NCBI GenBank assembly: GCA_946894095.1
Contig: OX335656.1
Location: forward strand, 2,309,001-2,373,000
Length of the DNA stretch: 64,000 nucleotides
DNA from: Incurvaria masculella
Lineage: Eukaryota; Arthropoda; Insecta; Lepidoptera; Incurvariidae
Reading direction: 5' to 3'
The notes under the pieces were generated by a model, which searched no databases, was not told the DNA's origin, and worked only from the letters and a program-made list of their open reading frames with translations. Shown piece by piece: positions 36,168-50,500 of this stretch (within the stretch, counting starts at the first letter, position 1; each line of letters starts with the position of its first letter). The position numbers and the translations under genes are program-made.

Positions 36168-36372
36168 CCCCACCGGAAGCCCCACACTCTCCGGGCATAA
36201 CTCACACATAATCTCACTTGCTACGTGATAAGTATCCGTTTTAGTAGTTAGGATGAACAAAATTTAGAGCTTGTTAGCAACCAGATTTCTTTATTTCGAA
36301 AAAGTGTAAGGTTTTGGATTAGCGATGGGTCATTCCGAGTCAACCCCATTCCGAGAAACCGCCTCCTCTGCT

Positions 36373-36903
36373 TTAAGGTTGGCCTTTCCGCTCAACGCCC
36401 CATACAAACGTGAAAAGAAGATCATGCTCATATTTCTTGTTAAAAATCCAAAATTTTACTCAAAACAGCTTTATTTGATCAAACTAGATGTCTGATTGGT
36501 ATTGTGAAGTAGTGTTTGGTTTCTAAGTGATAAGGTCCGAAAGTTCTAATATTTCGCGCGTTTAATACGATAACTTTGGAAGTGTATTACTCAATAATAA
36601 AACAAAAACATCTTTAAAAGGTCAGTCCTCAAACCTAGCTTGTTTCATGTAGATTTATAATCAATGTTGGTTTTTGTTTGATTTTTGACTACAGTGGTCG
36701 TGATTTACTTTTAGCTATAAGTCGACTTGTAATTAAATCTTACCAAATTAAACACTATGCGCATTATCTGCTTAGTAGATATTTTGCATTCTTCTCATCA
36801 CAGAGCCTTTCTTTTTCTTCGAAACAGAGAAGGTTCCAGAGCGCAATAGCACGATTTTGTACCTTGCCCGCGAATGAGTTAGTCCCGTCGGAAAGGGCCA
36901 CAA
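36373..36903 (+). mobile_element. TTAA MITE, copy 5 (diverged)
   Basis: TTAA at 36373-36376 followed by GGTTGGCCTTTCCGCTC. Internal AAGGTCCGAAAGTTC and CAGAGAAGGTTCCAGAGCG match other copies. The right end GGGCCACAATG has lost the TTAA. Confidence 0.75.
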
Positions 36904-37689
36904 TGATGATTCTTTAAGCACTCCTCACCATGTTACCTACACCGATTCCCATTCCCAATCCTCAAAATTAATTCCTACTATTTACTCCGGAATGTTTACA
37001 AGGCCACTCCAGAATGTCCAACGCTAGGGTAATTCCGGCTCCATAAATAATGCATTATTGTGGAAGGTTCCATTTGAAATCGACTCCTGGATTATACACA
37101 TCGCCGACAGCAAATACCAATAATTTAATTCAGGGTCATTGTCGTCCTTTATATGTATTTTTCGGCTTCTTTTTGCGATTGAACGGGATTTCCAACAATA
37201 GAGCGATATTGAATAAAAGATTCATCAGTAGATTTTAAAAAAACATTAAAATTATTTTAAAATTTTGCGGTCCGAGAGAGTCGATGCGTTAGCCACTAAT
37301 AGGTAGTTAAGCAGATTTTTAAGTGGAGTGTTCCCTTTATTTCTGATAGAATGTTTTGGTGGAGAGAGACAAAAACGTGAAAAAGTATGCCACATATCAC
37401 AAATTGTCATCACATTTAAAACTATAAGAAATAAAAAATTCAATAATTTTCATTTCCAAATTGCTATATAAACTGTCATGATTGTCTTCTTTTTACTGGC
37501 AGTATGGTGACTATACCAGTTGGTGTGAACATAGATGGGGATAATGTTCGAGTGAGAAGCAGATAAAGCCGTAATTACGATCTACTATTTTAGATCCCAA
37601 TGTATAATTGAATCGGCGTGTAATTAAAATAAGTGTAAGCTTAAAGCTGCTAGCCTATCTCAATAATAATATAAAATCGGTTCGCATGT

Positions 37690-38385
37690 GCCCCTGTGTG
37701 CCAAAAGTATCCGACCTGCGTTAACTCAGCACTAAATTTCTCAGGAGACATCGGTGGGGTATGAACCTAAACAGTGACTCATCACGACCTACACGGCCTT
37801 GTCAGCCTTCGCAGTTATCAACGGGACGTGTTACTTAGACGTGTATTTGTTTTCTGCTTTTTTTACGTTAGGAAGATTTTTATATCACTAAAAATTACCG
37901 AGAGACGTGATTGATGAATTTGTATCAAGTTTTACTTTCAACTCTAAAGAGTATAGAAACTGTGTTGAAGTTGTGGACGAAAATGGCCTGTTTTTTGCAT
38001 CACGACAATGCACCAGCGCATTCTTCGAACCTTGTGCAACAAAAATATTACCACCAAATATTGTCACACTCCGTACCATGCGCGCGCATGCTAGGTCTAT
38101 GCTCCGTACAGTCCCGACATGGCATCCTCCGACTTTTGGCTCTTTCCAATATTAAAAATTCCGCTGAAATGTCACCAGTTTGATGCGGAGACGATTCAAA
38201 TAAATGCGACAAATGCTCTAAACTACTACTTCCAGAACTTCTGGATGTGGAATCATTGATGGGAGTGTGTTGGTCAATCAAATAGGGATTACTTTTTAGG
38301 ATGCCATAAGCCGGTTGACGAGGAATCATATCAACACAGAGTTATGAACACAGGTCGGATACTTTTGGGACACAGCTCGAACGTA
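37690..38385 (+). mobile_element. internally deleted mariner element
   Basis: The left end CCAAAAGTATCCGACCTGCG and the complement of the right end (CCCAAAAGTATCCGACCTGT) are inverted repeats about 28 bases long, near 37695-37730 and 38350-38385. The element is about 0.7 kb, roughly half an intact mariner, and keeps only the 3' part of the transposase. Confidence 0.85.
37909..38259 (+). pseudogene. mariner transposase C-terminal fragment
   Basis: The frame at 37911 reads through LHHDNAPAHSSNLVQQ, the second catalytic Asp region of mariner transposases. A frameshift near 38080-38110 follows, and another frame continues with SPDMASSDFWLFPILK, the third catalytic Asp of the DD34D triad, then CHQFDADETIQ to a stop at 38257-38259. 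The first catalytic Asp and the DNA-binding half are missing. It cannot encode active transposase. Confidence 0.88.
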
Positions 38386-39579
38386 CAGTTATTTCGAATT
38401 TGAAGACATTTATCTGTAACAATGTCTGGAGACGTTTATTTGTCAGTCTCCATGGAGAATGTTACCAGACATGGATATCTAATATCGCAAGTGTCTCGAT
38501 TTGTAGTGACACGGTTAAGTTTCTGGCTTAGTATACATATACCACAGGTGAGCGTTCGAAAGATTTTTCTCTATGCATTGACGTCTTCTTTTTGCACAGC
38601 ACCCGTCTGTTACGTATCGGAATGTTGGTCCGGCAAGGAGTTATAGTCGAAGTACATGGGGTGGAAGTCATTTTTTTTTAAATATGGCCCCTCACTTGAG
38701 GAATATGGTCTTTATGGGTGTACCCAGGTTTTGGTATTGGGGGAAAGGAAATAAAATGACAAAAAAGTACATGAAATGACATTTTGGGGGGTCTTGATTG
38801 GATATTATATTAACATTGTGAAGTCAGTTCGTATGATAATATTGGAGGTGTCTATTACACATGTAACCATTTCTTCTTACACTGGTTTCGAACCGAATAT
38901 CTGAGTGCTAACATGCTTGCAAGGAATGTTTCCTAGATTTGTATGAAAATCGATGTGTCAATAATTTATTAAGGCTGCTTTCTGCTCATACAGCGAATTA
39001 TTGTTGATATTATTATTACTTGTTGCCTGGGGTAATTTCTTATCGTAAACTTTATGTAGACAATTCACAACGCCAAAGAAACCACAGTTGCCACGGTACT
39101 GTTTCATGTGCGTCTTGGATGTAGGTAATTGATATATTTCTTACAAAACAACCTTTTCAATTGTGGCTGAACTTAAGAATTTTATCGAAGCTTCATAATA
39201 AGGACTTTGGGACAAGACAATTACAGAATTTGAGAATCTTAATGATCATGTAAAAATCATAATCAAAATCTCGTTCTTATTTAACATTTCCTAAAAGCTG
39301 AACAACCAAGCATTTGAAGATAGATTTTTCACATCCACAAAATTACATAATGAAAGGATATTTTGCATGCTTCACTAAACTTAATTGCATGCAACTGTTT
39401 GTCTGTTATTCATACTGAGGGAGCGGCCAAGCAGAACTAGAAAAAAAAAATGGAAACATTCGACTCAAAAGACTTGTTGCTAAGTTTCTAACTTCACTTC
39501 AAAATTCAGGTGATAGTAGTAGAATTGTAACTGCCATAAACATGGCTGTGATTTTTTTATTGAGGTGATCACAGAAGCT

Positions 39580-39962
39580 CATCAAATTACGCTCTCCATC
39601 CAAATGCAGTTTAAAACACTATATGAAAGCATTATTCCAATTTAATTGATATTTGATGTAATAATATCACACAACTAACTGTGTCTGCAACTTTAGATTT
39701 TTTCGAAAAAAATATCCTGTGTAAAACCAGGTAAAAAATTTTTTTTGCTGTAATTTAACTAGGCTTAATAAAAAAAAAAGATTTCGACGAATTGAGAACC
39801 TCCTCATTTCTTTTGAAGTCGGTTAAAAATAAAAACAAAGACGTACAGACACAGATATTCATTGCCTGACATTAGATACCAAATATCAAGTTAATAGGAA
39901 CAGTGGTTTTCAAATAATCGGTATACTACATTTGAATGGGGAGCGTACATTTCTGATGCTTC
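39580..39962. repeat. fold-back family D, diverged copy
   Basis: TTACGCTCTCCATCCAAATG and ATTCCAATTTAATTGATATT at the left match the complement of the right part, which has GACACAGATATTCATTGCCT, AAATATCAAGTTAATAGGAA and ACATTTGAATGGGGAGCG. Confidence 0.65.
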
Positions 39963-41002
39963 ACAAGTCCTGGAATATAGTTCCATAGGTTTTCTAGAAA
40001 TCTTAATATTCAATATATGTGCTATTCGGGATTAATAGGGCATACAATGTTACCATTTTACACATAATTCCTAAGTTTCTATTGTATTGTTAGGTCACGA
40101 GGCTTTGATATGATTGTATTAAATTATGGAAAGGCAGAGTTTTGTAAATATCTTGAAATTATTAAGTTTGTGAATATTTTTAAGACGGTAGCCAAATGTA
40201 AATAAATATTTTTTTAAAGAACTAAATTCGTTTACCAATTGGTGTTGGTATATGAACATATGTCATAATGTTATATGCGTAGGTTTATAATACATTTTAA
40301 ACAAAACTGTGATTTTTTATTGAATGCTTCCCTACATGTTATGCTTAAAGAACGGCAATAGGAAACCAGTTTTACAAGAAAGCCATACTGTATGATTTAG
40401 CAATGTTGCAAAATCGAAAATACTATTTGCTATAGAGCAGCGACAGCAGCCACTGCATTGGTTGATTTTTTTTTAATCTCTACACATCTAAATATAGGTA
40501 CCTATTCAAGTTTTTTTTTAAATTCAATTGCTAGATACAAATGTTGAAAGGCGTATAACATGGAAAGAAAATGTACAGACATAAGGCACGACCAATTGTA
40601 TTTATTGTATACTCGTGCCTATTTCCTCAGTCAATTTGAGAAATATGTTTCTGAAATTTTGATCATTAAATAAACTGAGCTACATCCGTACTTTTTTATT
40701 TTTTTTGATGAATTAACTTATATTCATGATATATGCACTTAATCATTTTGATACAAATCTTTAGCGGATATAAGACAAGTTATCAAAAAACTCAAAACGT
40801 ACGGACGTAGCTCCCAGTTCTGTTGTCAAAAATGTTGTTCTCACAACGTTGGTGAAACTAAGTCAACATCAGGCAAAAGTTGAACAGTATGCTGTTCACG
40901 GTAGCCAGAAATAGCATAATTTTCGAAAAAATATAAAATTAGTAAGAAACTTTCTTATTTTTTCCGCCTAAGTCACCCTACTAAGAGCATAAATATTGCA
41001 TA

Positions 41003-41392
41003 TTTAGAGTGGCACGTAGCCTATTGTCGCGAGGACTTGCCTAGCGTATGAGAGGTCTGGGTTCAAATGCTCGCCCTGTTCATGCAGCAATTTCTTTCTC
41101 TTTTGAGTTGCATTTCGTCGTGAATGCGAGCTGCTCCATGGTTCAGAATCCATGTAAAGCTAGGTCCGTCCCCCCCCCCGTCCGGGTTGGTACCGCATTG
41201 AATAAAATGATGGTCGAAGCGGCAATGAAAAATTGTCCGTGTTATCCATCAAGTTCAAAGTGGCCGTGCTCATAAAGGGAAGGTCCTGGCATTGCACCTA
41301 ATTCCTTCGGGAATGTGGTGTATTGGGCTAATATCATAACGGTAATTGTGTGGTATTAGCATCCATGTTAGGTTGCATAAAAAACATATTGA
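41003..41392 (+). repeat. full tRNA-headed SINE upstream of dynein
   Basis: The head has an A-box-like CGTAGCCTATTGTCGCG and a B-box-like GGGTTCAAATGC at about 41050-41061. Then come GCATTTCGTCGTGAATGCGA, a C run at 41170-41179, and the body with GATGGTCGAAGCGGCAATGA, GGGAAGGTCCTGGCATTGCA and GGTATTAGCATCCATG, ending in a short A run. It lies about 50 bp before the first dynein exon frame. Confidence 0.85.
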
Positions 41393-41549
41393 TAAAACAG
41401 TTTTATTAACTTGACACTAGCTCAATATTAAATCTATCACTATGGAGATGCCTCCAATGACTGAATTGGTTGTCATACAATTTGTTTTGACAACACACAG
41501 TTTATACACAATTGTAATATGTCCTGAGTATAGTAATACTCTTGTAAAA

Positions 41550-44500
41550 ATGAACGAAAGCGAGCTTCGCAGGCTGCTGGTGACTAAAAATGGATGCCGC
41601 GTACCGAAGATGGCACCCATTCCGGATATTCACATGTTCGACGAATTGCCCTTCGTGCTATCACCGCCCTATAATCGAATCAAGGTACGTTATTTACCCA
41701 ATGCAATGAGATTTTTTATTATCTATTGACGAGGATTCGCTGCTTCACTCACGTAAAGCTAAAATCACTCAAACTTTTGCTAAGATGTCCGTCCGTGCGT
41801 CTGTCACAGGGCCGTATCTCATGAACCCTTAGGTAGACAACTGAAATTTTCACAAACTGTATTTCTGTTGCCACTTTAATGACAAATATTAAAAATAAAA
41901 CACAAATACATTTTAAAGGGGCTACCATACAGGAAACGTTATTTCTTTGTGTCAAATCTTGTATGGGTACGAAACCCTTCGTGTGCGAGTCCGACTCGCA
42001 CTTGGCATTGTTTTTTTACATATTTTCACCTGTTTATTGTTTTATAATATTTATAGATTGTATAATAGTAGATTTTTATGATTTTATTTATGCATAAAAC
42101 TATTTACGGTACCATCTAGTACCTTTTGAAGGTGCTGCGTATTTCTAATTACCTTGAAATTGTGTACTAATGTCTTTTAATAACTTCCAGAACATCCTCA
42201 AATGTTACATATCCTTGATTTAAAATGAAACAATCACTTCACAATGAATTCTCACATTTCAGGAGAAGAAAGCTAAACTGCGTAAGTTAATGGAGGAGAA
42301 GGCAAAAAGGACTAAAGTGGTGATCGCAAGACCGCCAGTGGAGCGATGCGAGAGAGACAACTTCACCCGAAATGAGTCACACTACGTTAAAGAGTTACGC
42401 GCCCACGCCAACAATATCCAGACCCCACCCATGCTCAAGTCATGGGAGCGGCAGATCACGGGCCTGGTGCCACAGAAACTACGCGCCAAGTTTCCAGCTT
42501 TGTTCAAGGACATCATACAGGAGTCCAAGGATGAGTGGGACCGGAACCTGCACGAACTGGGTGTCAAGAATATAATTCGTGATGAACCGGGTGTCGAAAG
42601 GGTCAGGTATGAGGAGCCTCCGTTTAAGTTTTTGGGGAGGACATCGAACCACGGTAAAATGTTGAGGAACCAGAAGAAACTGCAGGGAAATTTATTAATC
42701 CTCCATCCATTTATGAAACTCCTTTTTGAAACGTCTGAGGAGACGTTCCCTCACACCTTGATCGATTTACTCACCTATAGATGCTTGGGGGTGATGCAAT
42801 TAGAGGAGTTTGTGGCGAAAGCTAAGGGAGAATTGAAACGAGGTGACTATTTGGTTTCCAGCACATGGTACTCAAAGCCAATCGCTTGGTTGAGAAATCC
42901 ACGATGCTTAAAAGGCATGACCCATAAGAAAATTCCTAAATTTGTTTCGTGTGCTACTAAAGTTATATCGATGCTGATACAGGAACTGATGCGCCGTTCT
43001 ATAACCAGTACCATCGAATCCCTCAACGATCCGGAAGCGGTGCCAATGATACATCTTACCTTGTCGTTTGATGGAGAGTTCACTTATGCCCCTTCCATAA
43101 GGGAAGTTTATGATACATATCACGGAATAATAGATGGAGTTACAAGTGTTGCCCAAAAATTAATTCCCATTGAACATTACTTGAAGATACATTATGTGAA
43201 TGATGCAATTCCAGTGATCTACAATGAGTGGCTGTTTGAAGACGGACATAAGACGTTACAGATAAAACTTGATAAAGTTTTCTACCCCGTAAACAATTAT
43301 TTGGTCGAACTTAGACAAGAGTATAATATGTTGTATGGTACTAACGCTAAAAAGGCTGTAATACAATTCACCCGAGAGAACAAAGACTTCATAGTGGCAT
43401 GTGAGAAAATAGAGTATTTTCGAGATATTAGCTCTAAAATCACCGGCATGATTGCGAATGCATATTTTTATGCGGTAACAGTCGACCAGGCGCCTATGAT
43501 TGAAGGTTTAAAAGTCAAAGTTTTCGAGTTTGTTGATGATATCATCGCTGGAATCGTGTTCGATCACAAGGCTGAGAATCTAAGTATATGTGCGGAGTTC
43601 GAAGAAATCGCTGCTAAGGCTTTAAAGGATCCAGAAAATGCAGAGGAACTTATGGAACAAGGAATTTATATCTTGCATGCAAAGACAGTTCTCGTTGAGA
43701 CTTTGAAGGAGCGAATCGGCAAGCAGCTTGGCATAATGGGACGTCTGATTGAAATGACATCGCTAGATGAAGATCATGTTGCCTTAAATACCCGTACGGT
43801 TAATTGGTTAAAGGACATAAAACCAATATTTGAAAGGAATGCTGCAGTTTATGAATCCTTTAAGGCGGACATGGAGGAGACATTGATGAACAAAACAGCT
43901 TCCCTTAACAAGCAAGTGACAGAGCTATTTCCTTACTTGGAGTTATTAGAAAATATGGATGATATTGATAACACATTAGATTACCTAGAGTACCTGCGGA
44001 GACTCGTCCATCAGCTCGACAACTGTGATCGTCAAGTGGCATGGATCAACAATGAGGAGGCCGTGTTCAAATTTCCTATATCTTCATATACAGACCTCGA
44101 AGAACTAAAAGACTTTATTATACCTTTCTACAACCTGGTGTATCTAGCACACAACTGGCGACGAAATTACTTCACGTGGATGGATGGCGTCTTTGAATAT
44201 TTGGATGACCAGAAGATAGAAGAAGACCATGAATATTACTATAAAGAGTTTTTAAAAGTTTCCAAGGCTTTTAAAGCAAAAATAAAATCACAGATAGCTG
44301 AGGGAGTTGAAAAACGATTCCAAGGCTTAGTGGAAGACCCAGATCCTAATAATCTTCCAGTGCCATTAAAGCTCTCAGCCCGAGCAATACAGGAGATTAA
44401 AGAATGGAGACCAAATGTCATGATGGCACATATAATGTGCAATTCAGCTCTCTTTCAAAGACACTGGGATGAAATGTCTTCTATAGCAGGGTTCGATCTC

Positions 44501-47500
44501 ACCCCTAACGCTGGAACCACTTTGAGAAAAATTATAAATTACGATTTATGGGAGAACATAGATCAATATGAAATAATAAGTGTTGGGGCAACTAAAGAGT
44601 TGGCACTCATAACCAATCTGAACAAAATGATATCGGAATGGACTGACATATGTTTCAAAACAAGTCCTTTTAAGGATACTGGTATTTATCTCCTTTCTGG
44701 CCTGGATGATATTCAAACAGTATTGGACGACCACATTATCAAAGCCATAGGCATGAGAGGCTCTGCCTTTGTAAAGCCATTCGAAACACAAGTAAGAAAT
44801 TGGTATGATAAGATTGTACGCATAAATGCAACTGTCGATGAATGGGGTAAAGTCCAGAGTCAGTGGCTTTACTTGTTGCCCATATTTTCTTCGAAAGACA
44901 TTGTTGCTCAGATGCCAGAAGAAGGAGTCATGTTCTCCGAAGTGGACCAGATTTATAGGAGATATATGGCTTGTGTGGATAAGGACCCTCACGTACTAGA
45001 CATCGCTGGAGGATATGGGGTTCTCGAAACTCTGAGAATAGCGAGTAATCTTCTTGAGAGGATTAATGACGGTGTTAATGCCTATTTAGAGAAGAAGCGT
45101 CTATTTTTCCCTCGATTCTTCTTCCTTTCAAATGACGAGATGCTTGAAATACTTTCGGAAACCAAAAACCCTCTTAAGGTTCAACCACATCTTAAAAAGT
45201 GCTTTGAGGGCATAAACAAGCTCGTATTTGATCCAAAATTCAACATATCATCTATGATTAGCATGGAAGGAGAACAGGTCGAATTCCTAGATGTCATAAG
45301 TGTAGAAGCAGCGAGAGGATCTGTTGAAAAGTGGTTGGTTCAAGTGGAAGAACAAATGATTAAGGCTGTAAAGAGCGAAACGGAACTGTCATATTTCGAA
45401 TATCCCGACGTTCACAGAGAAGATTGGATGCTTTCGTGGGAAGGAATGGTTGTTTTGGGAGTTTCTCAGATATACTGGGCAGTAGATGTTCACACCTGCC
45501 TTGAAACACATCAGCTTAGCGATTTGGCTGCTTTTCAAAAGTCTTTGATGAAGCAACTGACAGAGACTGTAGCAATTATTAGGAGAACCGATTTAACTAA
45601 GTTAAATTCAATAACTGTGAAGGCATTAATTGTTATTGATGTTCATGCTAAGGATGTAATTCAGGATCTTGTAGAAAAAAATGTCATAGAGGTGACTGAC
45701 TTCCAATGGCTTGCACAGTTGAGGTACTATTGGGAGGAGGATCGGGTATTTGTAAAGATCATTAATGCAGTAGTGAATTATGCGTATGAATATCTTGGTA
45801 ATTCAGACCGATTGGTTATAACTCCTTTGACTGACCGTTGTTATCGTACACTCATAGGAGCTTACTTCTTACATTTAAATGGTGCTCCTGAAGGTCCAGC
45901 CGGAACAGGAAAGACTGAAACTACAAAAGATTTAGCTAAAGCGCTTGCGGTTCAATGCGTCGTATTTAACTGCTCTGATGGCTTAGATTACAAAGCAATG
46001 GGCAAGTTTTTCAAAGGTCTTGCATCCTGTGGGGCCTGGGTGTGCTTTGACGAATTTAACAGAATTGAAGTTGAAGTATTATCTGTGATTGCGCAACAAA
46101 TTCTCTGCATAGTTCAAGCTGTGAGGCAACATGCTGAGACCTTTGATTTTGAAGGTACAATCTTAACCTTGAATCCAGCGTGTTATGTCTGCATCACAAT
46201 GAATCCCGGATACGCTGGTCGTTCGGAGTTACCTGATAACTTGAAAGTTCTGTTTCGAACCGTAGCAATGATGGTTCCAGACTATGCAATGATAGGCGAG
46301 ATTTCATTGTATTCATTCGGATTTTTTGATGCCAGGAACTTGTCTGTGAAAATTGTGACGACCTACCGTCTATGCTCGGAACAGCTATCATCTCAAAACC
46401 ACTATGATTATGGTATGCGTGCAGTCAAGACTGTCCTATCGGCAGCTGGTAATCTGAAGCGAAGCTTTCCTAATGAAGATGAAAGCATTTTGCTTTTAAG
46501 ATCAATCACTGATGTTAATTTACCCAAGTTTCTGTCTCATGATGTTCCTTTATTTGAGGGCATCATATCGGACTTATTCCCTGGAATATCATTGCCTAAG
46601 CCTGACTATCTGAACTTTTTGACGGCTTGCGAAGATGTTTGCCAACAATTGAATCTTCAGCCCCTGGAGTGTTCCCTCCTCAAAGTTATTCAAACATATG
46701 AAATGATGATCGTGAGGCATGGATTTATGCTTGTGGGTGATCCTTTTTCAGGAAAGTCGTGTACATTGGAAGTCTTATCAAAAGCCTTAACTTTGATGCA
46801 TGAACGAAATCAAGAAGGTGGATGTGAAACAATCCTTAAGGTTCTCAACCCAAAAGCAGTCACAATGGGTCAGCTTTATGGAGCTTTCGATCCGATTTCA
46901 TATGAATGGACTGATGGAATAGTTGCTACAATGTTTCGAAAATTCGCGACTGACGACACACCTGTCAGGAAGTGGATAGTGTTTGATGGGCCCGTCGATG
47001 CTGTGTGGATAGAAAATATGAACACTGTACTAGACGATAACAAAAAGCTTTGTCTGACTTCTGGTGAGGTGATGGCAATGTCAAGTGTAATGTCCATGCT
47101 ATTTGAAGTAGGAGATCTGTCTCAAGCCTCTCCCGCTACAGTATCTAGATGTGGTATGATCTATATGGAGTCTTCCTCTTTAGGATTCAGACCTTTTTAC
47201 AAATCCTGGTTGAAAACCATTAATCCTTTTTGGCTGGAAGAAAACGCGGAATTTATTTATGAACTTTGTGAATGGCTGTTTGAGCCATTGATCTATTTTG
47301 TGAGAAAGTCCTGTGTGCAGCTAGTCACAGCGGGTGAAGTCAATCTTCTCATCAGTACCTTACGGCTGGTGGATATGTTAATGAATGCCGCTATAGAAGG
47401 AGAAGAAGACACTAAATACACAAGGACTTGGATTTGCGCCTCATTCATGACGGCAATAGTGTGGGGAGTCGGAGGTATTTTACACTCAGAATCCAGAGAA

Positions 47501-50500
47501 AAATTCGATGCGCTTCTTAAAGAATACTTTAGAGGCGAGCATGGCATCCCAGAAAAACTTGAAAGAATGGACGTATCAGTCCCCACTGAGGGAATGATAA
47601 TAGATCACTATTATATGTACAAAAGTAAGGGCTGCTGGAAAACATGGGCTGAATCTGTCAAACACACTGTTGTAAACGAACAAATTAATCTTCTTCAAAC
47701 TGTAATACCGACTCTGGACTCAGAAAAGTATTTATATTTGTTGCGATTGCACACCCAATTTTCCCTTCCTCTTCTTTTAATAGGTCCGACAGGCACTGGA
47801 AAAAGTTTTTACATACAAAACTTCATGATGGGGTTGAATATGGATAAATACACCCCTGGCTTCATAACATTTACAACGACGACTTCCGCCAACCAAACAC
47901 AAGACTTGGTCCTCTCCAAGCTTTTCAAGAGAAGAAAGGGTATTTACGGCCCTAAAAAGGGAACTGAAGCTATAATATTCATTGATGATATGAATATGCC
48001 TGCCAAGGAAACTTATGGAGCGCAGCCGGCTATAGAATTGCTGCGATTGTATTTTGATCAAAAATATTGGTACGATCTTAGCACCACAGAAAAGTTGTAC
48101 ATTTTGGATACTTTTTTCTTTGCTGCAATTGGCCCTGTTGGTGGCAGTCGTCAACTGATATACCCACGAATGTTGCGACATTTCAACATTTATTCAATCA
48201 ATGAATTTTCCAAAGATAGCATGTGTAAAATATTTACAAATTTATTGCAACTTGGTTGGAGACGCAATGGATTTGGACAGGATGTCCAGGTAGTTATCAT
48301 TAATATTATTGCAGCCACTATGGAAGTGTATGATTCGGCTATTGAAGGTTTAAGGCCGACTCCTGCTAAATCTCATTATATTTTTAATTTAAGAGATTTT
48401 TTCAGGGTCATTCAAGGTTGTGCCTTACTAAAAAAAGATTCGGTCGATAATAAAAAAATCTTCACAAAAGTATGGGTGCACGAAATTTTAAGAGTTTTTT
48501 ACGATCGTCTTGTGGACGACATTGATAGAAATTGGTTTTACAAGGTCATTCAGAAAGCTACTCGTGATTGTATGAAAGAAGTTTTTGAATCAGCATTGGA
48601 AAATTATGCCGACGAAAATGGCAAAGTTACGGAGGAAAGCATGAGGAAAATGATGTTTGGAACATATCTGGATTTAGACAGTGTCGAAGGCGAAAGAAGA
48701 TATGACGAAATCCCATCAAAGGAAACATTTTTAAATATTGCTATTGCCAATCTTCAAGAATATAATACAATGCATAAAGCTAAAATGAATATAGTTTTGT
48801 TTGATTATGCTTTAGAACACTTGTCCAAAATATGTCGATTGCTTTCAATGCCTTCAGGAAATGCGTTACTCGTGGGTGTGGGCGGCTCAGGTAGACAATC
48901 CTTAACCCGTCTCGCGAGCACTATACTAGGACAGCAAATTTTTCAACCAGAAATAACTAAATCATATAGCGTGAAAGATTGGCAAGATGATTTAAAGATT
49001 GTTTTACGTGAAGCTGGTGGTTTAGCTAAAGAATCCACATTTTTGTTCACCGAAAGTCAAATCAAAGAAGAGGTATATATACAAAATTTGGACAGCTTAC
49101 TCAATTCAGGTGAGGTACCGAACTTGTATGGCATCGACGAAAAACAAGAAATCCTAGAGCTGGTCAGGTTGGCAGCACAAGGAGGGAACAGAAACCTAGA
49201 CATTAGTCCATTGCAAGTCATGTCATTCTTTGTCGGTCGCTGTAAGGCTAAATTGCACATTGTTTTATGCTTCAGTCCTATAGGGAGCGCGTTTCGTACG
49301 CGTCTGAGATTATACCCATCTCTTGTCAATTGCTGCACAATAGACTGGTACGATAGCTGGCCTGAAGACGCTTTAGAAATGGTAGCTCATCATTACATGG
49401 GGAAGGTTAATGTCCCCGATAATGTAAAGTTCACAGCAGTGACTGCATGCAAACAATTTCACGTTGATGCTAGAGTGGTATCTGATGAGTTTTACAAGAC
49501 ACTCGGTCGCAAGACTTACATAACTTCAGCTTCATACCTAGATCTAATAAAATCGTTTACATCCTTAGTTAACAAAAAACAGAGAGAATTGAGAGCAGCA
49601 AAATTACGTTACACAAATGGCTTGGATAAACTAGGTCAAGCTGCAGAAGCAGTTTCCATAATGCAGCATGATTTAAATGTCTTAAAACCTCAGCTGATTG
49701 TCATGGCAGATAAATCTGTAAAGATGATGATTGAAATAGAACGAGAGACAATAGAGGCTGACAAAGCTGCTGCCCAGGTACGTGAAGACCAAAAGGTGGC
49801 GAATGTCCAAGCAGCTGGAGCGCAAGAATTAAAAATTGAGTGTGAAGCAGACTTAGCACTAGCCTTACCAATTTTAGAGGATGCTATATCGGCTCTAGAC
49901 ACCTTAAAACCCGCAGATATAACACTAGTAAAATCTATGAAAAATCCACCAGCCGCAGTGAAACTTGTCATGGCTGCAGTCTGTGTGATGAAGGGAATAC
50001 CACCTGATAAAATACCAGACCCAGCTAACCCTGGAAAGAAAATGTTTGACTACTGGGGTCCAAGTAAAAGAATCTTAGGAGATATGCAGTTTTTGGATAA
50101 CCTGCGTGCTTATGACAAAGATAATATTCCAGTGGCCACAATGGCAAAAATAAGAAAAGAATATTTAACTCACAAAGATTTTAAACCCCACATTATTGCA
50201 AAAGCATCTGCCGCAGCAGAAGGTTTATGCAAATGGATAATAGCTATGGATATGTATGATGCAGTTGCAAAAGTGGTAGCCCCTAAAAAGGCTAAATTAG
50301 AAAAAGCAGAGAGAGAGTTTTCCCAAACTATGGCGATACTAGAAGAAAAGAAAGCTACTGTTGCTCGACTAGAAAAGAAAGTTGCTGAGTTAAATGAAGC
50401 ATTGGAAGAAGCAAATATCAAGAAAAAAGAGTTGGAAGACCAAGTCCAAAACTGCATTGACAAATTATACAGAGCTGAGAAACTTATCGGTGGGCTCGGT

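Larger units (their letters stand above)
36168..41549. other. intergenic between STIMATE and dynein
   Basis: Contains a TTAA MITE (36373-36903), a mariner deletion derivative (37690-38385), a fold-back D copy (39580-39962) and a SINE (41003-41392). 38400-39570 and 39970-41000 are AT-rich with nothing recognised. Further 5' dynein exons or its promoter could lie here but none could be identified. Confidence 0.6.

Noticed and set aside
44546..44992. 148-codon minus-strand frame inside the dynein exon
   Set aside because: Shadow of the dynein coding frame on the other strand.
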